DNA from: Flavobacteriales bacterium UBA6057
GTDB taxonomy: Bacteria > Bacteroidota > Bacteroidia > Flavobacteriales_G > Salibacteraceae
NCBI GenBank assembly: GCA_002428995.1
Contig: DIYJ01000010.1
Coordinates: 62,001-126,000, forward strand
Reading direction: 5' to 3'
DNA length: 64,000 nucleotides
How positions within the stretch are numbered: the first letter of the stretch is position 1; each line of letters opens with the position of its first letter. Positions 28,074 through 39,985 of the stretch are shown here, piece after piece. The position numbers and the translations under genes were made by a program. Under the pieces are notes generated by a model that did no database searches, had not been told where the DNA came from, and saw nothing but the letters and a program-made list of their open reading frames with translations.

Positions 28074-28769
28074 CTAATCCACCTCAGATTCTTGGAGCCA
28101 CTGCTGAACAAGTAGCGGAACCGCCTCAGACGCAATTCCTTTGATCACCTTTACGCTAAGATCATCTACCACATCCACACTTGCGGGATCTACCAGGTAG
28201 CGCCTCGCATGCGGAGGCGCGTGCAACACCACGCCAGCCGCGGGATACACGTTGAGGCTCGTGCCCACAATGAGCACAATGTCCGCTCCAGACATGATGC
28301 TAGAGGCATGCGGTATTTCCGGTACTTGTTCTCCAAACCAGACAACATGAGGTCTCAGCTGTGAACCCAGCTCACAGTGATCACCAAGCTCTAGATTTCC
28401 TGAAATCGGATACAACAAGTTCTCATCCGCTGTACTGCGAGACTTCATGATTTCGCCATGGAGGTGCAAAACGTTGGAACTGCCCGCGCGTTCGTGCAAG
28501 TCATCAATGTTTTGTGTGATTACCCGTACATCATATTTCGATTCAAGTGCTGCAATGGCTTTGTGAGCTGCATTTGGAGTTGCTTCAACCACCTGCTTCC
28601 TGCGCTTATTGTAAAAGGTCAAAACAAGTTGAGGATCTCTCTTCCAGGCCTCTGGCGTAGCCACCTCTTCCACTGCATATTCCTCCCACAATCCACCAGA
28701 ATCTCTGAAGGTTTTGAGGCCACTTTCGGCACTCACACCAGCTCCCGTAAAAACAACGATTCGCTTCAT
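28074..28769 (-). CDS. cobB: Sirtuin, NAD-dependent protein deacylase (class III type)
   Basis: The 231-residue Sir2-family enzyme removes acyl groups from lysines using NAD. NAD-binding motifs are GAGVSAESGLKTFRD (residues ~9-23) and TQNIDDLHERAG (~85-96); the catalytic His is H104 in LHLHG; GTSLNVYPAAG follows near residue 167. The YxxR pair Y53/R56 (FYNKRR) is the acyl-pocket signature of class III sirtuins (E. coli CobB, SIRT5), pointing to desuccinylation or demalonylation as well as deacetylation. The four zinc-binding cysteines are missing: C132 is the only Cys in the protein. An exact -7 box lies 15 bases upstream. Confidence 0.9.
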   Translation of the reverse strand: MKRIVVFTGAGVSAESGLKTFRDSGGLWEEYAVEEVATPEAWKRDPQLVLTFYNKRRKQVVEATPNAAHKAIAALESKYDVRVITQNIDDLHERAGSSNVLHLHGEIMKSRSTADENLLYPISGNLELGDHCELGSQLRPHVVWFGEQVPEIPHASSIMSGADIVLIVGTSLNVYPAAGVVLHAPPHARRYLVDPASVDVVDDLSVKVIKGIASEAVPLLVQQWLQESEVD

Positions 28770-28784
28770 GGTTCAGTAGCTGAC

Positions 28785-28792
28785 CAAATCTA
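28785..28792 (-). promoter_or_regulatory. TAnnTTTG-type -7 box with -33 TTG, sirtuin gene
   Basis: TAGATTTG on the minus strand, 15 bases before the ATG, with TTG (plus-strand CAA at 28811-28813) 18 bases upstream. Both elements and the spacing fit the Bacteroidota promoter consensus. Confidence 0.55.
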
Positions 28793-28836
28793 TAAAATCC
28801 CTCAGCCTTGCAACCTTCGGCCTAGGTCGAAATTTC

Positions 28837-28844
28837 TACATTTA
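28837..28844 (+). promoter_or_regulatory. Candidate -7 box of maeB (one mismatch)
   Basis: TACATTTA differs from TAnnTTTG at the last position and lies 22 bases before the maeB ATG, in the short divergent region shared with the sirtuin gene. Confidence 0.3.
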
Positions 28845-28866
28845 CCGCCCTTTTGACGGGCCGCAT

Positions 28867-31134
28867 ATGATCAAAATAAAGAAGCAAGAAGCCCTCGATT
28901 ATCATTCGTCCGGTCGTCCCGGAAAGATCGAGGTCGTGCCTACGAAACCCTATTCCTCGCAGAGGGACTTGTCTTTGGCCTATTCTCCAGGTGTGGCTGA
29001 GCCCTGCCTGAGCATTTCAGAACAGCCTGAAGATGTCTACAAATACACCTCGAAAGGAAACCTTGTTGCGGTGATTTCCAACGGTACTGCGGTGCTTGGT
29101 CTCGGCAATATCGGACCGGAAGCGTCCAAGCCGGTAATGGAAGGAAAGGGACTGCTGTTCAAAATATTCGCGGACATCGATGTGTTTGACATCGAAATCG
29201 ATGCGGACGATATCGATCGTTTCGTAGATACTGTGAAGGCTATTTCACCCACGTTTGGTGGAATCAACCTCGAAGACATCAAGGCTCCCGAAGCGTTTGA
29301 GATTGAGAAGCGCCTCAAGGAGGAACTGGATATTCCCATCATGCACGATGATCAGCATGGCACTGCCATCATTTCCGGTGCAGCGTTGCTGAACGCGCTG
29401 GAAATTGCTGACAAGAAGATTGAAGATGTGAAGGTGGTGGTGAGTGGTGCCGGAGCAGCCGCTGTTTCCTGCGTGCGTCTCTACTGCTCGTTGGGTGTAA
29501 AGCCTGAAAACGTTTTTGTGGCAGATAGCAAAGGAATACTTCGCACTTCAAGGGAAGATTTGGACGAGACCAAAAAAGAATTTGCCAGAGACACCGATCA
29601 TGAGTCCTTGGCTGATGCACTTGTGGGTGCAGATGTTTTTCTCGGACTTTCTGTGGGTGGTATCGTCAGTCAGGAAATGGTGAAGAGCATGGCGCCTGAC
29701 CCGATTGTGTTTGCCTGCGCCAATCCCAATCCTGAAATCTCGTATCCAGATGCCAAGGCCGCGCGCGAGGATGTGATAATGGCAACGGGTCGGAGTGATT
29801 ATCCCAACCAGGTGAATAACGTGCTTGGATTCCCGTTTATCTTTCGTGGTGCGCTGGACGTGCGGGCAACCTCCATCAACGAAGAAATGAAGATGGCTGC
29901 GGTTCGCGCATTAGCCGAGTTGGCCAAAGATTCGGTGCCAGTTGAAGTAGTGATCGCCTACGGTGAGAGCAACATCACCTTTGGTCGCGACTACATCATT
30001 CCAAAACCATTGGATTACCGTTTGATCACCCATGTTGCCCCTGCCGTTGCTAAGGCTGCAATGGACAGCGGTGTGGCTCGCTCTTCCATTGAAGATTGGG
30101 ATCAGTACAGGAAAGAATTGGATGCCCGTTTGGGTAGAGACAATAAGCTGCTCAGAAGTGTGACTCAGCTTGCTCGCCAACACCCAAGAAGGGTGGTGTT
30201 TGCAGAAGCGGATCACTACAAAATATTGAAGGCCGCACAGATCTCCCGTGATGACGGTGTGGCGATTCCCATCCTGCTTGGAAACAAGAAGAAGATCAAC
30301 GCGCTCATCGAGGAGCATGGGCTGGACATGCAGGACATCCAGATCATAGACCCACGCAGCGAAGAAGAAGAGGAGCGAAGAGAACGGTTTGCTAAAACCC
30401 TTTACGAGAAGAGAAAGCGCAGAGGTTTCACCTTCTATGAGGCAAGAAAGATCATGCGCGAGCGTAACTACTTCGGTGCTGCGATGCTGGCGCACGGAGA
30501 CGCGGATGCACTCATCTCAGGGCTGACCAGAAACTATCCAGCCACCATCAAACCAGCTCTCCAGGTGGTAGGCACCGAAGAAGGAGTTTCGCGCATTGCC
30601 GGTATGTACGTAGTGGTGACGAAGAATGGTCCTCTCTTCTTGGCAGATACCACCGTAAACTACAATCCAACCAGTGAAGAACTGGTGGAGATAACATTGC
30701 TCGTAACGTCTGCTGTGGAGCGCATGAGGCTGAAGCCTAAAGTGGCTTTGCTTAGCTACTCCAATTTTGGCAGCAGCGAAAGCGAGGAGGCCATTAAAAT
30801 ACGCAACGCAGTTTCCATCCTTCATGAACGACACCCTGAAGTGGTGGTAGACGGAGAGATTCAGGCAAACTTTGCACTGAATAAGTCCATGCGTAATGAG
30901 CTGTTTCCTTTCTCGAAACTAGCTGAAAGCAATGCCAACGTTTTGATCTTTCCAAACCTGTCAGCCGGCAATATTGCTTACAAGCTCATGCAGGAAATGG
31001 GTGAAGGAGAAACCATCGGGCCGATCCTGCTTGGAATGCAAAAGCCCGTTCACATCCTTCAACTCGGCAGTTCAGTGAGGGAAATCGTAAACATGGTCAC
31101 CATTTCGGTGGCTGATGCTCAAACCAGACTGTGA
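28867..31134 (+). CDS. maeB: NADP-dependent malic enzyme with C-terminal phosphotransacetylase-like domain
   Basis: The 755-residue protein is a MaeB-type fusion. The N-terminal malic enzyme part (1-~420) oxidatively decarboxylates malate to pyruvate; it carries [28 protein letters not shown], the catalytic/metal segment [15 protein letters not shown] and HDDQHGTAI, and a dinucleotide-binding GAGAAAVSC. The C-terminal part (~430-750) resembles phosphotransacetylase (PTA_PTB), which in this family is thought to sense acetyl-CoA and regulate the enzyme rather than act as a transferase. ruvA overlaps its stop codon by one base (TGATG), so the two are translationally coupled. Confidence 0.95.
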   Translation: MIKIKKQEALDYHSSGRPGKIEVVPTKPYSSQRDLSLAYSPGVAEPCLSISEQPEDVYKYTSKGNLVAVISNGTAVLGLGNIGPEASKPVMEGKGLLFKIFADIDVFDIEIDADDIDRFVDTVKAISPTFGGINLEDIKAPEAFEIEKRLKEELDIPIMHDDQHGTAIISGAALLNALEIADKKIEDVKVVVSGAGAAAVSCVRLYCSLGVKPENVFVADSKGILRTSREDLDETKKEFARDTDHESLADALVGADVFLGLSVGGIVSQEMVKSMAPDPIVFACANPNPEISYPDAKAAREDVIMATGRSDYPNQVNNVLGFPFIFRGALDVRATSINEEMKMAAVRALAELAKDSVPVEVVIAYGESNITFGRDYIIPKPLDYRLITHVAPAVAKAAMDSGVARSSIEDWDQYRKELDARLGRDNKLLRSVTQLARQHPRRVVFAEADHYKILKAAQISRDDGVAIPILLGNKKKINALIEEHGLDMQDIQIIDPRSEEEEERRERFAKTLYEKRKRRGFTFYEARKIMRERNYFGAAMLAHGDADALISGLTRNYPATIKPALQVVGTEEGVSRIAGMYVVVTKNGPLFLADTTVNYNPTSEELVEITLLVTSAVERMRLKPKVALLSYSNFGSSESEEAIKIRNAVSILHERHPEVVVDGEIQANFALNKSMRNELFPFSKLAESNANVLIFPNLSAGNIAYKLMQEMGEGETIGPILLGMQKPVHILQLGSSVREIVNMVTISVADAQTRL

Positions 31135-31736
31135 TGATTGAATATGTAAGAGGCACGTTTGCAGAAGTCACACCCACTCATGCGGTGGTGGACTTGGCAG
31201 GTTTGGGATACATGGTTCACATTAGCCTCAATACCTACTCAGATATTCAACACCAAAAGGAAGGCAAGCTTCTGGTGCACTATCAAGTAAGCGTAGACAT
31301 CCGGTCAGGTGAAAGCAAAAACCAGTTGTATGGTTTTTCTACTGATCAGGAACGCAAATATTTCCGTCAGCTGATCGCCATTTCAGGGATCAGCAGCAGC
31401 ATTGCCAACATGATTCTTTCGTCTTTCAAACCAGAAGAATTTCACTCAATTGTAGCCAACGGAGACTCAAAGTCCTTAACCACCGTTAAAGGAGTGGGGC
31501 CTAAAGTTGCCCAGAAAGTTGTGAGTGAATTGCGAGATAAAATGGTCAAAGAGGAATTGAATGTGGAAATTTCTGTCGACTCGGGCAATACAATCAGGCA
31601 AGAGGCGTTATCAGCGCTCTCCGCGCTGGGATTTGATCGGGCTGCTTCGGTGAAAACACTGAATAAGCTCCTCAAGTCAGATCAGCCTCCTTCCACTGTG
31701 GAGGAGCTTGTGAAGCATGCGCTGAAACAGTTATAA
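31134..31736 (+). CDS. ruvA: Holliday junction DNA-binding protein RuvA
   Basis: The 200-residue protein has RuvA's three domains: the OB fold at the N-terminus ([12 protein letters not shown]...), tandem helix-hairpin-helix motifs (GISSSIANMILSS and VKGVGPKVAQKVV, about residues 85-130) and a small C-terminal UBA-like domain (EALSALSALGFDRAASVKTLNKLL) that contacts RuvB. The ATG at 31134 overlaps the maeB stop; an in-frame GTG three bases earlier is less likely. The order maeB-ruvA-sprA-gcvH is common in Flavobacteriales. Confidence 0.96.
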   Translation: MIEYVRGTFAEVTPTHAVVDLAGLGYMVHISLNTYSDIQHQKEGKLLVHYQVSVDIRSGESKNQLYGFSTDQERKYFRQLIAISGISSSIANMILSSFKPEEFHSIVANGDSKSLTTVKGVGPKVAQKVVSELRDKMVKEELNVEISVDSGNTIRQEALSALSALGFDRAASVKTLNKLLKSDQPPSTVEELVKHALKQL

Positions 31737-31753
31737 GAAACCTGTGAAGAAGT

Positions 31754-34700
31754 TTGTCCCTAACGCCTAACACATATTCCCGTCATTGGTTGACGTTGTT
31801 GTTCGCTTTTTGTGCGTTAGGAGTTTCTTATGCGCAAGAAGGTGATAGCCTGCGGTTCCCTATTCAGAAGTCTTACGACCCCTTGATGAAGGATGACAGC
31901 CGAAAGCTTTTCGGAGAAGATCCATCCAACGTTGAGACCGAGATCCAATACGATCCAGAAAGCGGTAACTATGAGTACCGGCAAAAGATGGGAGATCTGG
32001 ATTACAGCAATCCCTCTTACATGTCGTTTGACGAATACCAGGACTACCAGCTCGACAAGAGCATGGGTGAATACTGGAAGCAGATCAGGGAAGAAGCAGC
32101 GGATTCAGAAGAAGATGGAAGCGAAAGAGGTAGCTCAGGGTTCCGTCCTTCCATCAACGTGAATAGCGAAAAGTTTGATCGGATTTTTGGAGGCAACACG
32201 ATCACCATCCGACCAAACCTTTCTGCCGAGCTCATCTTTGGAATCAACAGTTCCAAAACTGAGAATCCTCAGATCCCGGTGAACCAGCAGCGGATCACCA
32301 CCTTCGATTTTCGCCAGAACATTCAACTGAACGCCATTGGTAACATTGGTGATAAGCTCAGGATACAGTTCAATTACAACACGCAGGCCACCTTCAACTT
32401 CGAGAATCAAATGAAGTTGGAGTATACTGGCTACGAAGACGAGATCATCCAGAAGATCGAGCTTGGAAACGTGTCACTGCCTTTGCAGAGCTCGCTGATT
32501 ACCGGAAGCCAGGCGCTTTTTGGTGTGAAAACACAACTGAAGTTTGGGCGATTGACCGTGACCTCGGTTTATTCTCAGCAGCAAAGTGAGCGCAAGGAGG
32601 TATCCACCGAAGGAGGCGCTCAAGAGGTAGAATTTCAGGTCGGTGCCGATGAGTATGAAATGAACAGACACTACTTCCTGTCTCATTTCTTCCGCGATCA
32701 ATATGAGCGCGCGCTATCTACTCCACCGATCATTAACTCGAGTGTGAACATTACCCGAGTGGAAGTTTGGGTAACCAACACCAACTTCAGCACGGATGAG
32801 ACACGAAACATTGTAGCCCTGCAGGATTTGGCGGAATCCCAGCGTGTGTACAATCCGCAGTTCTCGCAAACTTCCACCAACGCCCGCGCGCTGCCAGCGA
32901 GCAACGGAGCAAACGCGGTTTACCGACAACTCTATCAAGACCCGCGCATCAGAGGCTTTATTCAGTCTTCTCAACGCCTGGAATCACAATACGGCCTGAA
33001 TGCCCGCTTTGATTACCAGAAAATTGAACTCGCGAGAAAGCTTCAGCCGGACCGGGATTATGTATTGCACCCTCAGTTGGGATACATCTCGTTGGTTCAG
33101 GAGCTTCAGCCCAACCAGGTAATGGCGGTGGCCTTTGAGTATACCTACAACGGTCGTAGTTACAAGGTCGGGGAATTCTCCAACGAGACGACTGGTAGTG
33201 AGGCACTCATCCTCAAGATGCTGAAGAGTACCGAGCTGAACACGCGCTTCCCCATGTGGGATCTGATGATGAAAAACGTGTATGCCATTGGAGCCTATCA
33301 GTTGCAGCCAGCCGGATTTGAGATCGGTATCTGGTACCTCGATCGTACCAAGGGCATCGACATCAACTACCTTCCTACTTCTGCCAATAATCTGGATGAG
33401 AAGCCACTGCTTCAGGTCGTTCAACTCGACCGGATCAACAACAACAATGCGATTGTTCCTGATGGAATCTTCGACTTCTTATCCAATCCTCAGATTACGG
33501 TCAGCCCTTCCAACGGTCGAATATTCTTCCCCGTGCTGGAACCGTTTGGCTCGCATTTGAGAAGTGAGATTGGAGATGAAACCATAGCCGCGCAATACGC
33601 CTTTGACTCGCTCTATACGAATACCCGAGCCAACGCTCAATACAACTTCCCCAACCTGAATCGATTCTCGATCAAGGGACGCTATCAGAGCGCCAATAGT
33701 TCTGAAATATCCCTGAACGCGTTTAACATTCCAGAGGGATCTGTAACGGTAACAGCCGGTGGTGCGCAGCTGCGAGAGAATCAGGATTATACGGTTGATT
33801 ACAACCTCGGCCGGGTGACCATCATCAACCAGGGAATTCTCGAGTCTGGCATTCCGGTAAAGGTGTCGTTGGAGAGTAATGCTGCTTTTGGAATCAATCG
33901 AAAAGCATTGTTCGCGTCCCGCTTCGATTACGAAGTGTCGGACAACCTGAACCTCGGAGGTACGATCATGAACCTCTCTGAGCGTCCGTTGACCCAAAAG
34001 ATCAACTTCGGGGACGAACCGATCAATAACACGGTTCTTGGTATTGATGGTACGTACACCACCGAGTCTCAATTTCTGACCTCGCTCGTTGACAAGATCC
34101 CTTTGATCAACACGAAGGAAATTTCGAACATCACCGTTCAGGCGGAAGCCGCACGTTTGTTTCCCGGTCACTCTCGTGCCATCGGTAAAGAAGGAAACTC
34201 CTTCATCGATGACTTTGAGGGCAGTCAGAGCACCATCGATCTGCGAGCCTTCAGTACCTGGTTCATCGCGAGTACTCCACAGGGACAGCCAGACCTCTTT
34301 CCAGAGGCCAACATCTCGGGTGAGGATACATTGCTTCGATTCAACAAGAACAGAGCGCGCCTCGCCTGGTATTTGATTGATCCGCTGTTCTATCGAAACG
34401 ACAACACCACTCCAGACCACATTTCAGGAAACGAGGACATCCAGGAACACCACCTGATGCGTGCGGTGTTTGAATCAGAAGTATTTCCGAACAGGGAATT
34501 CAGCAACCAGACTTCGGCCAACAACTTCCAGATTTCCATGTTCGACATGGCTTTCTATCCTGAAGAGCCTGGACCCTACAATTTCGATGTGAACATTGAT
34601 GGAAACCTCAGCCGCGGATTGACAGATGAAGGCCTTCTTGCCGCTCCGGAAACACGCTGGGGTGGTATCATGAGGCGCATCGATCAAAACGACTTTGACG

Positions 34701-37700
34701 CAGCCAACATTGAGTTTATCCAGTTCTGGATGATGGATCCATACTCGGAGGCATATCGCCAGAATGGAGATCAAAGTGCTCCGGGTGCTCCAGGCTTCGA
34801 GACAAACGGTGAACTGTATTTCAATATTGGTAACATATCAGAGGACATCCTGAAAGATGAATTCAAAGCTTTTGAAAATGGCTTCCCATCTACTCAGGCC
34901 GCTGCTGAAGATCTTTCGGGTGACACCCTCTCGCCATGGGGGCGTGTTCCAGAGGGGCAGCAGATCGTAAATGCTTTTGACAACAACACCGAAACCCGTT
35001 CTTTCCAGGACGTAGGTTTGGATGGTCTGCGTGATGAAGAAGAACGACTCTTCTACAATGCTCAGTACATCGATGCCCTGGAAGCCCGCACCACGATGGA
35101 TGCCGGTGCCAGAGATGCGTTGATCGATGATCCGTCCCACGATAACTATAACTTCTATCGCGATGATGACTACGATGCAGCACAGCTGGACATCCTGGAG
35201 CGGTATAAGTTTTATAATGGACTTGAAGGAAACAGTCCTACTTCCGATCTCTATCCAAGCCAAAATGCCGGTGGTTATCCAACTTCCGGCTCTACCATTC
35301 CTGATGCGGAAGACATCAACCGTGACAACACGCTCGACAACGTGGAGAGTTACTTTCAGTATCGTGTAGACATCTCTGAAGGCGCGCTTTCTCAGGAAGG
35401 AACGAACTACATCAACGACATCTATGAGCCCGAAGACGGAGATGGTGTGCGATGGATCCAATTCCGAATTCCGATCCGGGAATTTGAGAAGAGGATTGGT
35501 GGCATCCAGGATTTCCGTTCCATCCGCTTTATGCGAATGTTCATGAGAGGTTTCGAGAATCCGGTTGTACTTCGCTTTGCGCGACTGGAACTCGTAAGGG
35601 GAGAGTGGAGACGATTCCTCGGTGATCTGGATCAGGAAGGTGAAGGAGTACTGGACGATCCTGATGTATTGTTCAACATCGGGGCGGTAAACATTGAAGA
35701 AAACGCTTCCAAGGAGCCTGTAAACTATGTGCTTCCTCCTCAGCTGCAACGTGAGATTCAGGCGGGAGCTCCTAACCTCGCTCGTCAAAACGAGCAGTCA
35801 CTCGCGCTGCAGGTATGCGGTTTGGAAGATGGTAAGGCGCAGGGAGCCTTCCGAAATGTGACACTGGACATGCGATCGTTCAAGAAGTTGCAGATGTTCC
35901 TTCACGCAGAGCAGTTGGACCCTAACTTCCCGCTGGACGATGACGATATCAAGGTCTTCATCCGAATCGGTACAGACTTCACAGACAACTACTACGAATA
36001 CGAAACTCCGGTTACGATTACTCCTCAGGGACGTTACTCCAACGAGTCAGCAAGTGATCAGGAGATCGTTTGGCCTTTGGAGAACAATGTGATCATCAGT
36101 TTTGAAGACCTCTTCCGGGCGAAACGCGAGAGGAACGAGCGTCTTGGCGGAGAGGAGGGTATTACGCTAAGGCAGCGCTACGAAGTTCCGGCAGAGGCAG
36201 GACGAAAAATATTCGTAGTCGGTAACCCGAACCTCGCAGATGTTCGGGTCGTGATGATTGGCGTCCGGAACCCAGCCAGGCGAACCAACCCTGGCGATGA
36301 CGGAATGGAGAAGTGCGTGGAAGTCTGGGCAAACGAATTGCGACTTACGGACTTTGATCAAAGTGGTGGTGAGGCCGCTATGGGGCGTGTATCCGCCAAC
36401 TTGGCCGACTTTGCCAATGTTACTGTTTCGGGTAGTATCAGCACACCCGGCTGGGGAAGCCTCGAGTCCAGGGTGAGCGAGCGCCAGCGGGAAACGATCA
36501 AGACGTTTGATGCTTCCGCTCAGGTGCAGCTCGACAAGTTCCTGCCGGATGAAGTAGGCCTCAAGGTTCCCATGTTTGTGGGCTATTCTCAGAATGTTTC
36601 CAATCCTCAGTTTGCGCCAGAAGAACCAGATACGCCAATGGAGATTTATCTGGAAGATCGGGAACCTGAGGAACGGGATAGCCTGAAAAAGATCTCCCAG
36701 ACATTTACCGAACGGAAGAGTATCAACTTCACCAATGTTCGGAAGGAAAAGACAGGGGAGGGCAAGGCGCGTTTCTATGATGTTGCCAACCTTTCCGCCA
36801 CTTACGCTTACACCGAAACCAACTACCGCGACTTCAACACTGAGTATGACTTCACCAAAAACTATCGAGGCGGTTTAGCCTATAGTTTCAACAACAGCCC
36901 GAAGAGCTACGAACCTTTCAAGAAGGTTAAGTTCATACGCAAATCCAAATACTTACGGCTCTTACGGGATTTCAACTTCTCTCTTGCTCCAAAAACGGTC
37001 GCTTTCAGCAACGACCTCGATCGGATGTACAGCGAACGGAAGATCCGGAACATCAACCCGGAGGCTACGGTGAGCCAGCCTCCATTTGTGGATAAACGCT
37101 TCTCCTGGAATCGGGTCTACAATCTATCCTACGACATTACCAAGGCACTCAAACTTGACTTCTCAGCCAACAACCGATCGCTCATTCGAGAGTTTGAAGG
37201 GGAACGTGTGAACCGAAGGGACGATGTGGGAGGATTTGTGGAATTGGAGAACGGGGAGATACGCGAGAGTTACGATTTGCATCGCGACTCGGTATTAAGC
37301 AGTATTCGAAACCTTGGATTGACCACGAACTACAATCAGACCACCAGTTTGACCTACAGCGTTCCGATCAACAAGCTGCCGTTCATGGACTGGACCAACG
37401 TCAGTACCCGATACTCGGCTACCTATGACTGGACGCGCGGACCTTTGCCTGAACCCGATCTACCCGATACCATTGGGCATACCATTTCGAACGGTCAGCA
37501 GGTACAGGTGAATGCCACACTGAACATGGTCTCGCTCTACAACAAGGTTCCTTGGTTGAGAGACATCAACCGAGGCAGATCACGCCCTTCCATCCGCAAG
37601 CAACAGAAGCCTAAGAAATCAGATGACTCGAAGGAAGTAAGTGTAGAAAAGGAAGAAGAAAAGGAGAAGGAAAAACGAGAGAATAAAGGCTTGAAGAGCC

Positions 37701-39073
37701 TTGCCAAGGTTCTGATGAGTGTGAAGAATATCTCGGGAGGATACACGCGAAACCGTGGAATCGTCTTGCCGGGATACGAACGTGAAACCCAATTCCTGGG
37801 AATGAGCGATGGATTTGTCGCTCCGGGCTTCGGTTTTGTGTTTGGCCAGCAGGAGAACTTTGGAGATAGCAATACACACTTCGCAGATTGGGCGGGTAAT
37901 GAAAAGCGTTGGTTGGTCGCCAACCCGAACTTGTTCAATCCATATACCCGAAGCTTTAGTGAGAACCTGAACTTCAGGGCCAGTGTGCAACCGGTGCGCG
38001 ATTTTAGGATTGACCTCACGGCCAACGAAAGCCGAACGAAGAACTTTACGGAATACTGGAATTTCAGCGACAGCTTGACGGACGAGCTCAGGCGACCGAC
38101 CTGGACAGGAAACAACACCTTGCTGGAAACCGGAAACTACAGCGTGTCGATCATATCCTTTGCGACCACCTTCCAGGGAGTAGACACCGGGAATACACAG
38201 ATCTACAATGAATTCCTGAACAACCGTCTCGAAGTCTCAAGAAGGATTGGAGAAGAAAAAGGCATTTCCACCAAGGATGAATTTGGTTACACCAAAGGCT
38301 ACGGCCAGGCGCATCAGGATGTATTGATACCGGCCTTCTTCGCTGCTTACACAGGTGGTGATGTAAGAACAACACCGCTGGATGCTCTCAAGCGATTCCC
38401 ACTGCCCAACTGGAGGGTGAACTACACCGGGTTGAGCAAGATCCCGTTCTTCAAGAAGTATTTCCGAAGCTTCTCCATCAATCACGCTTATCGCTCCACT
38501 TACACGGTTGGTAGCTACATCCGAAGCTCCACGAATGTGACGGACAGCTTCTCACTCGGAGACCAAATTCAGCCGGAGTTTATCATCACCAATGTGACGG
38601 TGAGTGAGCAGTTCTCTCCACTGATCAACTTTGATATGACATGGTTGAACAGCCTGCTTACCCGTTTTGAAATCAAACGAGATAAGAACATCTCGCTTAA
38701 CACCTCCAACCAGCAGGTGACTGAGGTTGGTAATACAGAGTATGTGATCGGCACGGGATATACTGTGAAGCAGGTGCCCTTCCCCTTCCAGATCACACCC
38801 GGAAAAACGATCAAGAGCGACATGACGCTGCGTGCTGATTTTAGTATTCGACAATCGACTACGGTCATTCGAAAGATCGTCCAGGATGAAGTGCAGCCCA
38901 CGGCCGGTCAAACAGTTTATTCGCTCAAAGTCACCGGTGATTATGTGCTCAGCAAGAGTCTCACACTTCGCCTGTTCTACGATTGGGTATCGAACCGACC
39001 GGTGATCTCGAACTCTTTCCCAACCAGCAATACCAATGCTGGTTTCAGCCTTCGATTTACCCTCTCCGGATAA
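31754..39073 (+). CDS. sprA: SprA/Sov, giant outer membrane translocon of the type IX secretion system
   Basis: This 2439-residue protein is the T9SS outer membrane pore, a 36-strand barrel that exports CTD-bearing proteins and is needed for gliding in gliding species. It starts with a signal peptide ([18 protein letters not shown]). Conserved N-terminal segments around residues 140-260 ([19 protein letters not shown]...) and the [16 protein letters not shown] region near residue 1560 are typical. A strongly charged Lys/Glu loop lies at about residues 1947-1980. The only start compatible with the signal peptide is TTG (31754): an in-frame stop lies three codons upstream. The barrel ends in FSLRFTLSG. 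The window holds no other core T9SS genes. Confidence 0.96.
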   Translation: MSLTPNTYSRHWLTLLFAFCALGVSYAQEGDSLRFPIQKSYDPLMKDDSRKLFGEDPSNVETEIQYDPESGNYEYRQKMGDLDYSNPSYMSFDEYQDYQLDKSMGEYWKQIREEAADSEEDGSERGSSGFRPSINVNSEKFDRIFGGNTITIRPNLSAELIFGINSSKTENPQIPVNQQRITTFDFRQNIQLNAIGNIGDKLRIQFNYNTQATFNFENQMKLEYTGYEDEIIQKIELGNVSLPLQSSLITGSQALFGVKTQLKFGRLTVTSVYSQQQSERKEVSTEGGAQEVEFQVGADEYEMNRHYFLSHFFRDQYERALSTPPIINSSVNITRVEVWVTNTNFSTDETRNIVALQDLAESQRVYNPQFSQTSTNARALPASNGANAVYRQLYQDPRIRGFIQSSQRLESQYGLNARFDYQKIELARKLQPDRDYVLHPQLGYISLVQELQPNQVMAVAFEYTYNGRSYKVGEFSNETTGSEALILKMLKSTELNTRFPMWDLMMKNVYAIGAYQLQPAGFEIGIWYLDRTKGIDINYLPTSANNLDEKPLLQVVQLDRINNNNAIVPDGIFDFLSNPQITVSPSNGRIFFPVLEPFGSHLRSEIGDETIAAQYAFDSLYTNTRANAQYNFPNLNRFSIKGRYQSANSSEISLNAFNIPEGSVTVTAGGAQLRENQDYTVDYNLGRVTIINQGILESGIPVKVSLESNAAFGINRKALFASRFDYEVSDNLNLGGTIMNLSERPLTQKINFGDEPINNTVLGIDGTYTTESQFLTSLVDKIPLINTKEISNITVQAEAARLFPGHSRAIGKEGNSFIDDFEGSQSTIDLRAFSTWFIASTPQGQPDLFPEANISGEDTLLRFNKNRARLAWYLIDPLFYRNDNTTPDHISGNEDIQEHHLMRAVFESEVFPNREFSNQTSANNFQISMFDMAFYPEEPGPYNFDVNIDGNLSRGLTDEGLLAAPETRWGGIMRRIDQNDFDAANIEFIQFWMMDPYSEAYRQNGDQSAPGAPGFETNGELYFNIGNISEDILKDEFKAFENGFPSTQAAAEDLSGDTLSPWGRVPEGQQIVNAFDNNTETRSFQDVGLDGLRDEEERLFYNAQYIDALEARTTMDAGARDALIDDPSHDNYNFYRDDDYDAAQLDILERYKFYNGLEGNSPTSDLYPSQNAGGYPTSGSTIPDAEDINRDNTLDNVESYFQYRVDISEGALSQEGTNYINDIYEPEDGDGVRWIQFRIPIREFEKRIGGIQDFRSIRFMRMFMRGFENPVVLRFARLELVRGEWRRFLGDLDQEGEGVLDDPDVLFNIGAVNIEENASKEPVNYVLPPQLQREIQAGAPNLARQNEQSLALQVCGLEDGKAQGAFRNVTLDMRSFKKLQMFLHAEQLDPNFPLDDDDIKVFIRIGTDFTDNYYEYETPVTITPQGRYSNESASDQEIVWPLENNVIISFEDLFRAKRERNERLGGEEGITLRQRYEVPAEAGRKIFVVGNPNLADVRVVMIGVRNPARRTNPGDDGMEKCVEVWANELRLTDFDQSGGEAAMGRVSANLADFANVTVSGSISTPGWGSLESRVSERQRETIKTFDASAQVQLDKFLPDEVGLKVPMFVGYSQNVSNPQFAPEEPDTPMEIYLEDREPEERDSLKKISQTFTERKSINFTNVRKEKTGEGKARFYDVANLSATYAYTETNYRDFNTEYDFTKNYRGGLAYSFNNSPKSYEPFKKVKFIRKSKYLRLLRDFNFSLAPKTVAFSNDLDRMYSERKIRNINPEATVSQPPFVDKRFSWNRVYNLSYDITKALKLDFSANNRSLIREFEGERVNRRDDVGGFVELENGEIRESYDLHRDSVLSSIRNLGLTTNYNQTTSLTYSVPINKLPFMDWTNVSTRYSATYDWTRGPLPEPDLPDTIGHTISNGQQVQVNATLNMVSLYNKVPWLRDINRGRSRPSIRKQQKPKKSDDSKEVSVEKEEEKEKEKRENKGLKSLAKVLMSVKNISGGYTRNRGIVLPGYERETQFLGMSDGFVAPGFGFVFGQQENFGDSNTHFADWAGNEKRWLVANPNLFNPYTRSFSENLNFRASVQPVRDFRIDLTANESRTKNFTEYWNFSDSLTDELRRPTWTGNNTLLETGNYSVSIISFATTFQGVDTGNTQIYNEFLNNRLEVSRRIGEEKGISTKDEFGYTKGYGQAHQDVLIPAFFAAYTGGDVRTTPLDALKRFPLPNWRVNYTGLSKIPFFKKYFRSFSINHAYRSTYTVGSYIRSSTNVTDSFSLGDQIQPEFIITNVTVSEQFSPLINFDMTWLNSLLTRFEIKRDKNISLNTSNQQVTEVGNTEYVIGTGYTVKQVPFPFQITPGKTIKSDMTLRADFSIRQSTTVIRKIVQDEVQPTAGQTVYSLKVTGDYVLSKSLTLRLFYDWVSNRPVISNSFPTSNTNAGFSLRFTLSG

Positions 39074-39108
39074 TTTTTCCGGGCGCTTTTATTCCTTCAA
39101 CCTTCATC

Positions 39109-39116
39109 TATATTTG
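39109..39116 (+). promoter_or_regulatory. TAnnTTTG-type -7 box of gcvH
   Basis: TATATTTG followed by C is an exact consensus match 16 bases before the gcvH ATG, inside the 59-base gap after sprA. A weak CCGGA/TCCGG stem (39066-39082) precedes it at the sprA stop. Confidence 0.55.
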
Positions 39117-39132
39117 CGCAAAGCAAATTGAA

Positions 39133-39516
39133 ATGAGCACGATACCAGCTGACCTAAAATATACCAAGGATCACGAGTGGGTGAGAGTAGAAGGAAACGT
39201 AGCTACCATCGGCATTACAGAGTATGCCCAGAGCGAGCTTGGAGACATTGTTTTTGTGGAGGTAAACGGTTTGGATGATGACTTCGATCAAGAGGAAACT
39301 TTTGGTGCTGTTGAAGCCGTGAAAACAGTTTCTGACCTCTTCATGCCAGTTAGTGGAAAATTGACGGAAGTGAACGAAAGTCTGGCGGACGATCCAGGAC
39401 TCGTGAACAACGATCCTTACGGTGAAGGCTGGATGATCAAGGTGGAGTTGAAAGACTCCAGCGAGCTAGACGGTTTGCTGGATTCAGCGGCCTACGGGGA
39501 GCTGATCGGAGCGTAA
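39133..39516 (+). CDS. gcvH: Glycine cleavage system H protein
   Basis: The 127-residue lipoyl carrier shuttles the aminomethyl group between GcvP, GcvT and GcvL. The lipoylation site is K64 in [14 protein letters not shown], and the start [17 protein letters not shown] is the family's usual N-terminus; the open frame reaches back into sprA but the internal ATG at 39133 and the promoter box support the short form. The other glycine cleavage genes are not in the window. vanZ-like gene starts four bases after its stop. Confidence 0.96.
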   Translation: MSTIPADLKYTKDHEWVRVEGNVATIGITEYAQSELGDIVFVEVNGLDDDFDQEETFGAVEAVKTVSDLFMPVSGKLTEVNESLADDPGLVNNDPYGEGWMIKVELKDSSELDGLLDSAAYGELIGA

Positions 39517-39520
39517 CGAA

Positions 39521-39898
39521 ATGTTTCTCCGGCACAACTGGCTGGGAATCGGTTGGGCGTTGTTCATCCTGGTGCTCTGTGCGCTTCCCGGAGGGCAATT
39601 CGAAAAGTCAACCTACGTTTTCGCGGATAAAGTGATTCATACCTTTCTGTATGCAGTGCTTTTTCTGTTGCTCTCTACTGGTTTCATCAAGCAATCCACG
39701 TTTCAGTGGTTGAGAACGTATCCTCTTCAAAAGGTATTTGCGATTTCCACTGTATACGGCCTCGTGATTGAAGTGCTGCAAGGGCTGATCTTCAGCTCCA
39801 GATCCATTGAAGGCTTGGATGTGATCGCCAATATGATCGGTAGCTTCATCGGCTTGGTGATCTTCTTTCTCGTTTATGGCCGGGAAGACTACACCTGA
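39521..39898 (+). CDS. VanZ-like family membrane protein
   Basis: The 125-residue integral membrane protein has about four helices (residues ~9-20, ~38-58, ~68-86, ~97-118) and VanZ-like landmarks: an early ALPGG loop, the DKVIHTFLYAVLF motif (Asp-Lys...His) and a late SRSIEGLDVIANMIGSFIG segment. VanZ-like proteins are of uncertain biochemical role; the name comes from teicoplanin resistance and does not imply resistance here. It is almost fused to gcvH (4-base gap), a linkage also common in relatives, and precedes the tonB pair. Confidence 0.85.
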   Translation: MFLRHNWLGIGWALFILVLCALPGGQFEKSTYVFADKVIHTFLYAVLFLLLSTGFIKQSTFQWLRTYPLQKVFAISTVYGLVIEVLQGLIFSSRSIEGLDVIANMIGSFIGLVIFFLVYGREDYT

Positions 39899-39985
39899 CC
39901 GTTTACTAAATTGATGTAAAATTTAACCTGTCGTGTTTACATTCCACGGCAATCTGACTATTTTGGTCGCCAATAAACCGTTCAC

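Noticed and set aside
33479..35788. Long minus-strand open frames opposite sprA
   Set aside because: They are shadows of the sprA frame; no start context, signal or domain is seen.
38983..39132. Longer gcvH with a 50-residue N-terminal extension
   Set aside because: The extension overlaps the end of sprA and lies across the promoter box at 39109; the ATG at 39133 gives the normal H-protein start.
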